From the NCBI GenBank assembly GCA_026770585.1, contig MU646366.1:534345-558718 (forward strand): 24,374 nt of DNA. The letters are read 5' to 3'. The notes under the pieces are model-generated. The model searched no databases, was not told where the DNA came from, and was given only the letters and a program-made list of their open reading frames with translations. Positions 1 through 7,388 of this stretch are shown one piece after another. Every line of letters begins with the position of its first letter. The stretch's first letter is position 1. A program made the position numbers and the translations under genes. This stretch comes from Baffinella frigidus. Lineage: Eukaryota > Cryptophyceae > Cryptomonadales > Baffinellaceae.

Positions 1-53
<53 letters not shown>

Positions 54-76
54 CGGAGGGTGTGTGTGTGTGTGTG
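1..76. repeat. poly-G run followed by (TG)n at the window edge
   Basis: Bases 1-53 are G only, and 61-76 are an uninterrupted TG dinucleotide run. A homopolymer this long at the very start of a sequence is more likely a contig edge, or a no-signal read or assembly artefact, than biology. I see no gene in 1-280. The short open frame through 62-316 starts inside the TG run and looks like chance. Confidence 0.8.
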
Positions 77-280
77 AGGTGGCGCGTAGATGCTCCGGAT
101 GCATGTCTGTGTATGTTTCTAGGTTGGGCTCGTGTCGTAAATACGTCAAGAGTCGCGATGATGTTTGGTGTGTCGCGGACCCACGCAGTGTCTCCCGGGC
201 GAAAGTGTGAGGACGCAGCCCTAGGACGGGCCAGGCTCGGCTATCGTCCCATTGAAGCGTGGATCACCGTGATGCCCGGC

Positions 281-364
281 AGTGCTTCGCTCATGAGAAA
301 CCGCCCCCCCCCCTAGAGGACCGCCATACCCTATGGCGGTCCTAGGCTCTAGGCAAAGGCCTAC
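281..364. mobile_element. truncated MITE remnant with a perfect 12-bp hairpin
   Basis: The segment begins with a degraded copy of the terminal sequence seen in the intact elements downstream (TTCGCTCATGAGAAACCGCC) but lacks the outer TACAGGGG end. It contains a perfect 12-bp inverted repeat, 317-328 against 332-343, with a 3-base loop. It abuts the intact copy at 365, which suggests nested or adjacent insertion of the same family. Confidence 0.6.
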
Positions 365-485
365 TACAGGGGTACCTCGCTCATAAGAAACCGCCCCCCC
401 CCTAGGACCACCATAGGGCCCTCGACATAGGCCTACTGTAGAGTCCTAGAGGGAGGTGGTTTCTTATGAGCGACGTACCCCTGTA
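365..485. mobile_element. MITE-like element, copy 1 (121 bp)
   Basis: The left end reads TACAGGGGTACCTCGCTCAT and continues with AAGAAACC. The right end is its near-perfect reverse complement (GGTTTCTTATGAGCGACGTACCCCTGTA split across 458-485). If the outermost TA is read as the target duplication, the element begins CAGGGGTACC. Small size, lack of coding capacity, long terminal inverted repeats and a TA target fit a non-autonomous Tc1/mariner-type element, but the transposase family is an inference. Four similar copies occur in this window. Confidence 0.75.
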
Positions 486-670
486 TTGTTGTCCTGGCCG
501 TGAAGCTGCAAGAACATGAGTGTCTCGACATGGAGATCTCCCCGTTGACAAACAGCACCGAGAATACGTGCGTTGTTCCTTGAGGTCCTTTCTTCGAGCT
601 TCCAACATAGGTGGACACCGGAACTGGTTCTTCAGATGCGAAGGCGGCATCCAGCCTCTGGCGCCTTTGC

Positions 671-1090
671 AAACCCTGAACCCTAAACCCTAAACCCTAA
701 ACCCTAAACCCTAAACCCTAAACCCTAAACCAGCTGGAGCCGCTCGTTCGGCGCCATCAGGTAAACCCTAATCTCCAAACCTTCAACACCAAACCCCAAA
801 CCCTACACCCTGAACCCCAATCCCTAAACCTTCAACCAGGCACTCTCCAAAGCTGAGACGCGAAAGGATGGGTGCGTAAACCCTGAACCTTAAACCCCAA
901 ATCCTAAATTATAAACCATAAACCCTACACCCTACACCCTACACCCTACACCCTACACCCTACACCCTACACCCTACACCCTACACCCTTAGCCCTTAAC
1001 CCCTAACCCTAAACCCTAAACCTTAAACCGTAGACTCTTAACCCTAAACCCTAAACCCTAAACCCTAAACCCTAAACCCTAAACCCTAAA
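671..1090. repeat. telomere-type array, CCCTAAA and CCCTACA blocks
   Basis: Nearly perfect (CCCTAAA)n runs at about 671-731 and 1040-1090 flank degenerate units and a homogeneous (CCCTACA)n block at about 923-988. A non-repeat patch lies at 732-765. The C-rich strand is the + strand. This is interstitial telomere-like sequence. A true chromosome end is not shown, because unrelated sequence and genes continue on both sides. Confidence 0.9.
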
Positions 1091-1290
1091 GGGTAGTTGT
1101 GCGCCCACAAGTGCACCCGGAAAGAGCCGGACCCCCTGAGCAATCTGGCGTGGTAGCGCTTCCTCACTCGGGTTGACAGACTATTCTCAAGTTGACAATC
1201 CGGGGCTGTGGTACAAAGTCGTCAACTTTGGAGTGAACATGAGCGCCGGCTCGCCAATCCGGCAAGACCAAACAGACTCCCATAAACCCT
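1091..1290. other. non-repeat patch with fragments of dispersed repeats
   Basis: There is no credible gene here. The patch contains TCTGGCGTGGTAG (about 1144-1156), which recurs in the foldback at 3944-3957. It also contains GTGGTACAAA followed closely by GTCAACTTT (1208-1217 and 1221-1229), which recurs in the same order at 6150-6172. The patch therefore looks like decayed dispersed repeat material. Confidence 0.5.
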
Positions 1291-1439
1291 ACACCCTCAA
1301 CCCTCAACCCTGAAATAGAGCTGGCACTAACATTTTTGCTGTGCCGGATTCTCTTCGACATCGCTCTGTCCCGCCCCGAGGGAGAGGGGGGTCCCATGGT
1401 AGGGCTATGCCTAGGAGCCTGGGACCACCCTAGACTGAA

Positions 1440-1620
1440 ACAGAGCTAGGTTTAGGGTTTAGGGCCTGGGGTTGAGGTGACAGGATTCTGAACCCTAACC
1501 CCAAACCAGAGTGAGGCATGGATAGGTTTAGGGTTAGGGGCCAGGTTTTAGGGTTTAGGGTTCTAAACCCTAAACCACCAAAACCCTAAACCCCAAACCA
1601 GAGTGAGACAGAGCTAGGAA
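1440..1620. repeat. telomere-type repeats that change strand
   Basis: G-rich TTTAGGG units at about 1447-1470 and 1525-1560 are followed directly by C-rich CTAAACCC units from 1563, giving a head-to-head junction at about 1560-1563. A short motif resembling AGAGTGAGACAGAGCTAGG occurs three times (about 1431, 1506 and 1603), so the tract is also a small local duplication. Confidence 0.7.
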
Positions 1621-2340
1621 GTAGCTCCCGCGTCCTGGCATCCTCATCCTGAACGTGATCCACTCCACTCAGAAGGCTACGATGACCTCTGGGCTCCGGA
1701 TATCCGGGGGTAAAGTGACCATTCACAATACAAAATTGAAGAAAATGGTCCAATTCCTGTTCAAACGTGCTCCCTGTAGCCTTTTTGAGTGGTGATTTTG
1801 AAACAGCCCTTAAGCGATAAGACCTGGGACCCTACAGCAGGCAACCCATAGGGACATAGGGGGGGTCCTACGGATATAGTAACAGACACTCGGGCTCTCA
1901 GCGCCCGAAAATCCCTTTGTAGCCCGCTGTGTGGCCAGCCACCCTGGCCAGGATTGGCGACAAGAAGCCCCCACTAAGGGGACCACTCTCGCGTCCCATC
2001 TCTTGCTTCACCCCTTGACACTGACACTCTCCTTCACACGACGCCACAAATCGTACAACCCTAAAGTCATGAAACTTACGACCCTAGTTAGCACAATGCG
2101 TAGGGCATGTGCGGTGCTGGCGCTGATTCTTTGGCAATAAAACACCCATATCTACAGCCATGCACCCTGCGATAAGACCTAGGACCCCACGGTTGGCAAC
2201 CCGTAAGACCTAGGACCGTACGGTAGGCAACCAAGGGACATAGGGGGGTTCCTACGGATGAGGTAACGAAAACATGCTTGTAGTGGCACACTGCGTCGCA
2301 TGTGTGGCGCTGACGCTGGTTGTTTGCAATAAAGTATCAA
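1620..2340. repeat. diverged duplicated segment with AATAAA signals
   Basis: Two related units are visible. A GATAAGACCT...GGCAACC...GGGACATAGGGGG...CCTACGGAT block occurs at 1816-1884 and again at 2171-2268, where part of it is doubled. Each is followed by a related G/T-rich segment ending in AATAAA: 2091-2149 (GGCAATAAAAC) and 2286-2338 (TGCAATAAAGT). AATAAA after a short T-rich stretch resembles a polyadenylation signal, so these could be duplicated gene 3' ends or tails of a retroelement. No coding sequence I trust is attached. The 69-codon frame at 1931-2140 ends in one of the repeats. Confidence 0.5.
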
Positions 2341-2439
2341 ATCTCTCTAACGGAAACTGGGGCTCTCCTGAAGCAGGCCCGCGGGAGGCCGCGGGATGCT
2401 GAGAAGAAGCTGCGCGCTCTCATCGCGTCAATACGGTTT

Positions 2440-3400
2440 GCCCCCCGACCCTGAACCCTGAACCCTGAACCCCTGAACCCTGAACCTTGAACCCTCAAGA
2501 CTAAATCCTTGAACCCTAAAAAATGAAACACTAACCATAAACCCTAATCCCTGAACCCCAAACCCTAAACTCCAAACCCCAAACCCCAAACCCTAACCCC
2601 CAGACCCCAACCCCCAACCCCTAACCCCAGGCAGCAGTGGAGCGCTTGGGCCCTCCCGGGCAGAGGGCGATGAAAGAAGCCGGGTAAACCCTCAACCCTA
2701 AACTATGAACCCTACACCCCAAACCCTAAACCCTGAACCCTACACCCTAAACCCTAAACCCTAAACCCTGAACCCTCAACCTTAATCCCTAACCCCTGAT
2801 CCCTGATCCCTGATCCCTGATCCCTGATCCCTGATCCCCAAACCCTAAACCCTAAACCCTAAACCCTAAACCCTGAGCCCTAAACCCTAAACCCTTAACC
2901 CCCTAAACACACAAATTCCTCAACCCTCAATCCTCAATCATCAACCCTAAACCCTGAAACCCCAAACCCTCAACCCCAAACCCTAAAACCTGAACCCTGA
3001 ACCCCAAACCCCAAATCCCAAACCTCAAACCTGAAATCCGAAACCCCAAACCCTTAACCCTCAACCCGAAACCAGGTTGCACTTGATGTCGATCGATCCG
3101 GGGCAACCAGAGCTCGTGCGAATGATGTCGGCCGAAATGCTGGTAAACCCTACACCCTACACCCTACACCCCACACCCTAAACCCTAAACCCTGAACCCT
3201 GACCCCTAAACCCGAGCTCGTGCACATGATTGCGGGAGCCCAGCTGGGTTTAAACCCTAAACTCTGGACCCTCACCCCTGAACCCCAAACCCCGAACCCT
3301 AATCAGTAACCCTTGATTGCTGAACCTGAACCCTACACCCTAAACTCTGAACCTGAACCCTCAACTCTCAACCCCAAACCGGGACGAATTGTGGTCGGCG
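2440..3400. repeat. degenerate telomere-type array
   Basis: About 1 kb of CCCTAAA-like units (also CCCTGAA, CCCCAAA and CCCTCAA) on the + strand, with short non-repeat islands at about 2625-2685, 3073-3140 and 3213-3250. A sub-block at about 2796-2836 repeats CCCTGAT six times. No gene is seen. Confidence 0.9.
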
Positions 3401-3426
3401 GGAACCACGCCACGCAACTACTTACA

Positions 3427-3541
3427 GAGCGAACGAGCGAGAGAGAGAGAGGGATTGAAAGAGAGAGAGCGCGACAGAGAGAGAGAGAGATAGATAGAGA
3501 GAGAGCGCGATAGAGAGCGATAGAGAGAGATAAAGAGCGAA

Positions 3542-3572
<31 letters not shown>

Positions 3573-3590
3573 CAGAGCGCGAGAGAGAGA
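3427..3590. repeat. purine-rich (GA)n microsatellite
   Basis: An approximately 165-base tract made almost wholly of GA dinucleotides with interspersed GCGA and GATA. The serine/leucine- and arginine/glutamate-rich open frames across it on both strands are consequences of the dinucleotide repeat, not genes. Confidence 0.92.
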
Positions 3591-3623
3591 CTTGAGCGGT
3601 TCCTGGGGCGGTGATGACACCTC

Positions 3624-3676
3624 GGTTTAGGGTTGAGGGTTTAAGGTTTAGGGTTTAGGGTTTAGGGTTTAGGGCA
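3624..3676. repeat. telomere-type array in the G-rich orientation
   Basis: A short run of TTTAGGG units on the + strand, opposite in orientation to almost all other arrays in the window. It lies in the intergenic region, not inside a transcribed unit that I can see. Confidence 0.85.
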
Positions 3677-3818
3677 ACCAGGCGGTGCCACGGAGGCTGT
3701 CTACGTCCTGTTGGAGTGATCCACTTAGTGCGGTCCATTTGTCACGCCATAAGTGGCCAGCGGTTCGCACCAAGTGAATCACTCTCACATGGGGAACCTA
3801 GTGAATGAAGAGGTGCAC

Positions 3819-3960
3819 CAATTGACCCCCTACCACGCCAGAGTCATGGTAGGGGTCGTCAAAAATCAATTCCCCTGCAAGGTGGTTTTCAAAAGTCAAC
3901 ACACGTCTCCTGACACGCTTTACAAGAATTGACCCCCTCGAACACTCTGGCGTGGTAGGA
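3819..3960. repeat. foldback element with 14-bp inverted repeats
   Basis: TACCACGCCAGAGT at 3831-3844 is perfectly inverted at 3944-3957. In addition, AATTGACCCCCT occurs as a direct repeat at about 3820 and 3928. The core of the right arm is shared with the patch near 1144. This is probably a small non-autonomous repeat. No coding potential is seen. Confidence 0.55.
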
Positions 3961-4044
3961 CCCTCCCGAGGCGGGCTCAACCCTAGCTTAGAACCTCAAG
4001 GACCTAAAAAGGACCAGCAGGATAGATCTTCACAAACGGGGGCT

Positions 4045-4171
4045 TACAGGGGTGCCTCGCTCATAAGAAAGTGCCTCCTCCTAGGACCCTACAGTAGGCC
4101 TATTCGTTGGGCCCTGTGGCGGTCCTATTGGGGGGGGGGGGGGGGCTCTTTATTCGCGAGGTACCCCTGTA
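4045..4171. mobile_element. MITE-like element, copy 2
   Basis: Same ends as the element at 365: TACAGGGGTGCCTCGCTCAT on the left, GCGAGGTACCCCTGTA on the right. The internal motif CCTAGGACCCTACAGTAGG is shared with copies 3 and 4. A run of 15 or more G lies near the right arm. Its right terminal TA is also the left terminal TA of the next copy. Confidence 0.75.
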
Positions 4172-4295
4172 CAGGGGTACCTCGCTCTTAAGAAAGCGCC
4201 TTCTCCTAGGACCCTACAGTAGGGCTATGCCTAGGGCTATGGTACATGTAGTCCTAGGGGGGGTTGCGTTTTCTAATGCGCGAGGTACCCCTGTA
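4170..4295. mobile_element. MITE-like element, copy 3, directly abutting copy 2
   Basis: Left end TACAGGGGTACCTCGCTCTT, right end GCGCGAGGTACCCCTGTA. It shares the two bases TA at 4170-4171 with copy 2, so the junction is itself palindromic (GTACCCCTGTACAGGGGTAC). This is what is expected if one element inserted at the TA flanking another. Confidence 0.75.
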
Positions 4296-4516
4296 GCCGC
4301 CGTGGGTGGGAATGCACCACACTGAGTACACACAGCTAAAAATGCGCTGCGACGCTCGAGCTTGAAATACAGAGTGAGTACTGTGGACCTAGACAGGACG
4401 AGCCCGCCTCGGGCCGTTAGATAAACTGTGTTAGGGGTACGCTATCGGGCGGAATTCACCCCCTGAGGCAATCGGTGTCCCTTGGTAGGTGGGAGGCGTT
4501 CCCGTACGAGCTCCAT
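4296..4516. other. intergenic sequence without recognised features
   Basis: Unique-looking sequence between MITE copies. I see no coding frame, RNA or clear repeat in it. Confidence 0.4.
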
Positions 4517-4589
4517 GTAGGGCCCCGGACACAGGTCTACTGTTGGGTCCTTAAGTGAGGCGCTTTGTTACGAGCGAAGAACCCCTGTA
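4517..4589. mobile_element. right-half remnant of the same MITE family
   Basis: TAGGGCCCCGGACACAGGTC resembles the interior of copy 1, and the stretch ends ACGAGCGAAGAACCCCTGTA, a mutated right terminal repeat. No matching left end is visible, so it is a truncated or decayed copy. Confidence 0.5.
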
Positions 4590-4892
4590 TTCATGATCCT
4601 GGCCCGCACACACACCCTCCACCTCCATGTTATGTTGATCCCTCGCCCCCCCCATTCACTGACGCGCCTACCCCCCCTTGCGAGGCGACGCGCTCGTCCC
4701 CTAGTCTCCAGCGAGGCGGACCTATCTATCCCGAAGCCTACCCCGCGCCACTCCGAACGCCTCTTACCCCCCCCACACATCCGCCTAGACATCCCAGCCA
4801 GGTCCCAGCCAGGCTGTGGCTGCAACCCTCCGTCAGGGGGGACACACCCCATGCAGGAGCAGTCTGAGTGACTTTACACACGTCACCCAGAC

Positions 4893-5014
4893 TACAGGGA
4901 TACCTCGCTCATAAGAAACCGCCTCCCCCTAGGACTCTACAGTAGGCCCCTGCCTAGGGCCCTATGGTGGGCCAAGGGGGGGGGGCAGTTTCTGATGAGC
5001 GAGGTAGCCCTGTA
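4893..5014. mobile_element. MITE-like element, copy 4 (122 bp)
   Basis: Left end TACAGGGATACCTCGCTCAT, right end ATGAGCGAGGTAGCCCTGTA. The interior has CCTAGGACTCTACAGTAGG, as in copies 2 and 3. Ends and length match the family. Each arm carries single substitutions relative to copy 1. Confidence 0.75.
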
Positions 5015-5590
5015 GATCGCCACCCGCCGAGACAAACAACGAGAGTGCGACCGCTCAAAGCATAGGGGAACCTTGACAGCTGCGGTAGTTACAGTGGAGA
5101 GGGTACATGGTGTACACATGGGGCTACTCGCGGGCATAGGCCCAATGGTAGGCCTATTCCTGCGACCCAAGGACAACCGCAGGGGCGGTGTGTGTCCCCG
5201 CCTGCTGCGTTGCGCTACAATCCGCGACGCAGCGCTGGGTACAATCAGCGCTGTAACGCCTCAGAGCTGGAATCTAGCTCTGCCTGGGTTAATCAGGACT
5301 CCCCAAGACGAGGAGGCCCTTTGGGGGTGGACACGATCAGTCGACCCGACTGAGGCAGAGCTGGAGGGGGCGGGACCAGGGCCGTGGTTGGAGGGGGCGG
5401 GACCAGGGCTGTGCCACATAGCAGGGAGGTTTGCACTGCAATCATCGAAGCAGCGCTGGGTACAATCAGGGCCGCAGCGCCGCGTTTGCCCGCCCTAGTG
5501 GCATACGTCTGAGACAGTGAATTCACTGTAAAATCACCAGAGGTTGAGGCTAGATTAAATGGCTCATCCGTATAGACACTAGGGCCTACC
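5015..5590 (+). other. region with internal duplications; open frame 5073-5498 is doubtful
   Basis: A 141-codon ATG frame (5073-5498) is open but has no domain, signal or family I recognise. Part of it is repeated DNA: the 20-mer GCAGCGCTGGGTACAATCAG occurs at 5229-5248 and 5450-5469 within a longer imperfect repeat, and a 27-bp unit (GGAGGGGGCGGGACCAGGGC...) is tandemly doubled at about 5363-5416, giving a doubled LEGAGPG peptide. I treat it as repeat-derived sequence, not an established gene. Confidence 0.35.
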
Positions 5591-5593
5591 ATA

Positions 5594-5899
5594 GTGCACT
5601 GCGTCGAGACGAAGGCCTATCCCTCAGACAATGCCCTGACGCTGGATTTTGGAAGAAAAAAATCGCATGGCGCCTCAAACGCACGGTTAGCTGCCATTTT
5701 GGTGACGCCTCTGGGGATGAGCGCGGTCTGGGACCTAGAGAGTGTGAGTCGCTGTGCGTTGTGCTCGGGGGGAGCCTTGGGGGAAGTCGTGCGTGGGAGA
5801 GCGTTTTTGGAGGAGGCGCGCGGGCCGTGGAGGTACGAGAGATCCAAAGCGCGGGGCGTAGCCCAGGCGGCGCTGCCGCCATGTGCCGGGCAGAGGTGA
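5594..5899 (+). other. unsupported open frame upstream of the large gene
   Basis: A 101-codon open frame starting with GTG, moderately GC-rich, without low-complexity repeat content. It shows no recognisable motif, no ATG in good context near its start and no obvious relation to the downstream gene. It could be a fragment of an exon, a 5' leader region or chance. I do not claim a product. Confidence 0.2.
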
Positions 5900-6005
5900 C
5901 TTGGTTCTTGGCTCTTTACAGCTGAGCACCAGGTGGTGATGAATGAACGGGCCTCCGTTCCAAAAGTTGAAAAGTTGCGACCCTTTTTTCAATTTTTTTT
6001 TGTCA

Positions 6006-6222
6006 GCCACCCTGGAGGCAGGGTGGGGGTATTTTGAGCATTCTTAAGTCAACTCCCCTTGAAATGCACTGAGGGCTCAGTGCATTGAAATCTGAGACTC
6101 GCGGTCGTGATGAATAAATCTGGTACAAAACGGTCTTATAAGTATTTTAGTGGTACAAATCCTGTCAACTTTTGCGATAAAGGGTTATTCGAGAATTGGC
6201 CGCAAGTCCCCTCCAGGGTGGC
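6006..6222. repeat. 217-bp segment bounded by 13-bp inverted repeats, upstream of the gene
   Basis: GCCACCCTGGAGG (6006-6018) is perfectly inverted as CCTCCAGGGTGGC (6210-6222). Inside lie an 11-bp palindrome arm pair AATGCACTGAG/CTCAGTGCATT (63-73 and 76-86 of the 6000s, two-base spacer), a doubled TGGTACAAA (6121 and 6151), and GTGGTACAAA...GTCAACTTT, shared with 1208-1229. It could be a foldback insertion that now lies in the promoter region of the large gene. Confidence 0.5.
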
Positions 6223-6262
6223 GACCGGCAAAATCTGGAAGGGGTTTAATTTTTTGGGGCCA

Positions 6263-6271
6263 TTTTTATAA
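6263..6271 (+). promoter_or_regulatory. TATA-like sequence upstream of the start codon
   Basis: TTTTTATAA lies about 130 bases upstream of the proposed ATG in otherwise GC-rich sequence. Another AT-rich stretch (CTTATAAGTATTTTAG) occurs at about 6135-6150. Either could be a core promoter element. This rests only on position and composition. Confidence 0.25.
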
Positions 6272-6398
6272 CTCACCTTATCCGACCAACTCTAACTTCC
6301 CTTATCACCGATCGGTGGGTGTGAGGGCCCGACATACCTTGCCTCCATCGGCGGCGGGGGGGGGGGGTGGAGTCGAGAGAGGTGTGCGGGGCGTGAGG

Positions 6399-7388
6399 AT
6401 GGGGCGGGCGGTGCTTTTGGTGTTCATTTTGGGGGCTTGTGCGGCGGGTGTCGTGGCGACGCAGGGCAACGCCTCGGAGGCTGCTGACTGCGAGGGGTGG
6501 TACAATGGCACGGTCGCGACGATACCGGCGGGGTGCTTGAACACGACGGACATCATGGCGGATGAAGATCACAACGGCACGCTGGGGGAGAAGGATATGC
6601 TCGACGAAGGCAACGGTACCAACTGCTCGGCCCACGGTCTCTTGAACGACGAAGGCAGCTGCGACTGTTTCGGGAATTTTGCTGGCGCGCGTTGCGACAA
6701 ATGCCTCGACGGGTTTCATGGCGCGCGTTGCGACGTGGTCTGCGATGACGCGGTGCAGTGCTCAGGGCACGGGACGTGCGGGGAGGACGGGGACTGCTTT
6801 TGTGCAGATCGTTTCGCTGGGGCGCACTGCGAATGGTGTGCTCAGGGTTGGTTTGGAAAGACATGTGATGTTGGGTGTGTTCCGTCGACCAACTGCTCGG
6901 GGCAGGGGACGTGCGACGAGGACGGCAGCTGCCGCTGTGACTTGGCGCACAGCGGCACGACGTGCGACCTGTGCGCGGTCGGGGTTTTCGGGGAAGCGTG
7001 CAGCATCACTTGCGACGACGGCACCACGTGCTCGGACAACGGGCGCTGCGCACAACACGGGCTTTGCGAGTGCTTCCCGGGGTTCTCGGGGACCATGTGC
7101 GATCTGTGCGACACAGGGCTGTTCGGCGCGAACTGCGACATCCCGTGCACGGCGGTTGGGAATTGCTCGGACAGCGGGGTGTGCCACGCCGACGGCAGCT
7201 GTGAGTGCGACGCGAGGTTTGGTGGGCCCGCGTGCGACCAGTGTGACGCGGGGTTTTACGGCCCGGACTGTACCAAGGAGTGCACCGATGAGGAGACGTG
7301 CTCGGACAACGGCCGGTGCGGCGTAGGCGGGGACTGCCTCTGCTTGGAAGGCTTCGGTGGCGTTTCGTGCAGCATCTGCGCAGATGGG
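6399..7388 (+). CDS. exon 1: signal peptide and first six EGF-like units
   Basis: 990 bases, residues 1-330. A hydrophobic signal peptide is followed by a short acidic, Asn-rich segment with several N-G-T/N-C-S sequons, then six EGF-like units recognised by their TCSxxG/NCSxxG motif. It ends GAT GGG before donor GTGCGC, phase 0. Reading on runs straight into CCCTAAA-like intron sequence and a stop. Intron 1 (7389-7538) ends GAGCAG. Its first bases GTGCGCGGCGC resemble the first bases of exon 2, GTTCGCGGGGC. Confidence 0.85.

Noticed and set aside
62-316. 84-codon frame at the left edge
   Set aside because: It begins inside the TG repeat and ends inside a MITE remnant. No domain or coding signal.
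671-1090. True chromosome end (telomere)
   Set aside because: The arrays are interstitial, degenerate and followed by unique sequence and a gene. Orientation changes within the region. There is no terminal block.
3333-3620. Serine/leucine- and arginine/glutamate-rich frames over the GA tract
   Set aside because: These are dinucleotide microsatellite translations, as are the similar frames at 20189-20626.
4565-4871. Overlapping proline-rich frames on both strands
   Set aside because: Cytosine-rich low-complexity sequence gives open frames on several strands at once. No family recognised.
5685-5705. Dinoflagellate spliced-leader relic (resemblance to CCATTTTGG)
   Set aside because: Only nine bases match and the flanks differ. 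This is chance-level evidence for either a spliced leader or dinoflagellate origin.
6150-6398. Upstream extension of exon 1 in the same frame
   Set aside because: The frame is open, but it contains no ATG, is AT-rich in part, and would put a non-hydrophobic leader before a clear signal peptide.
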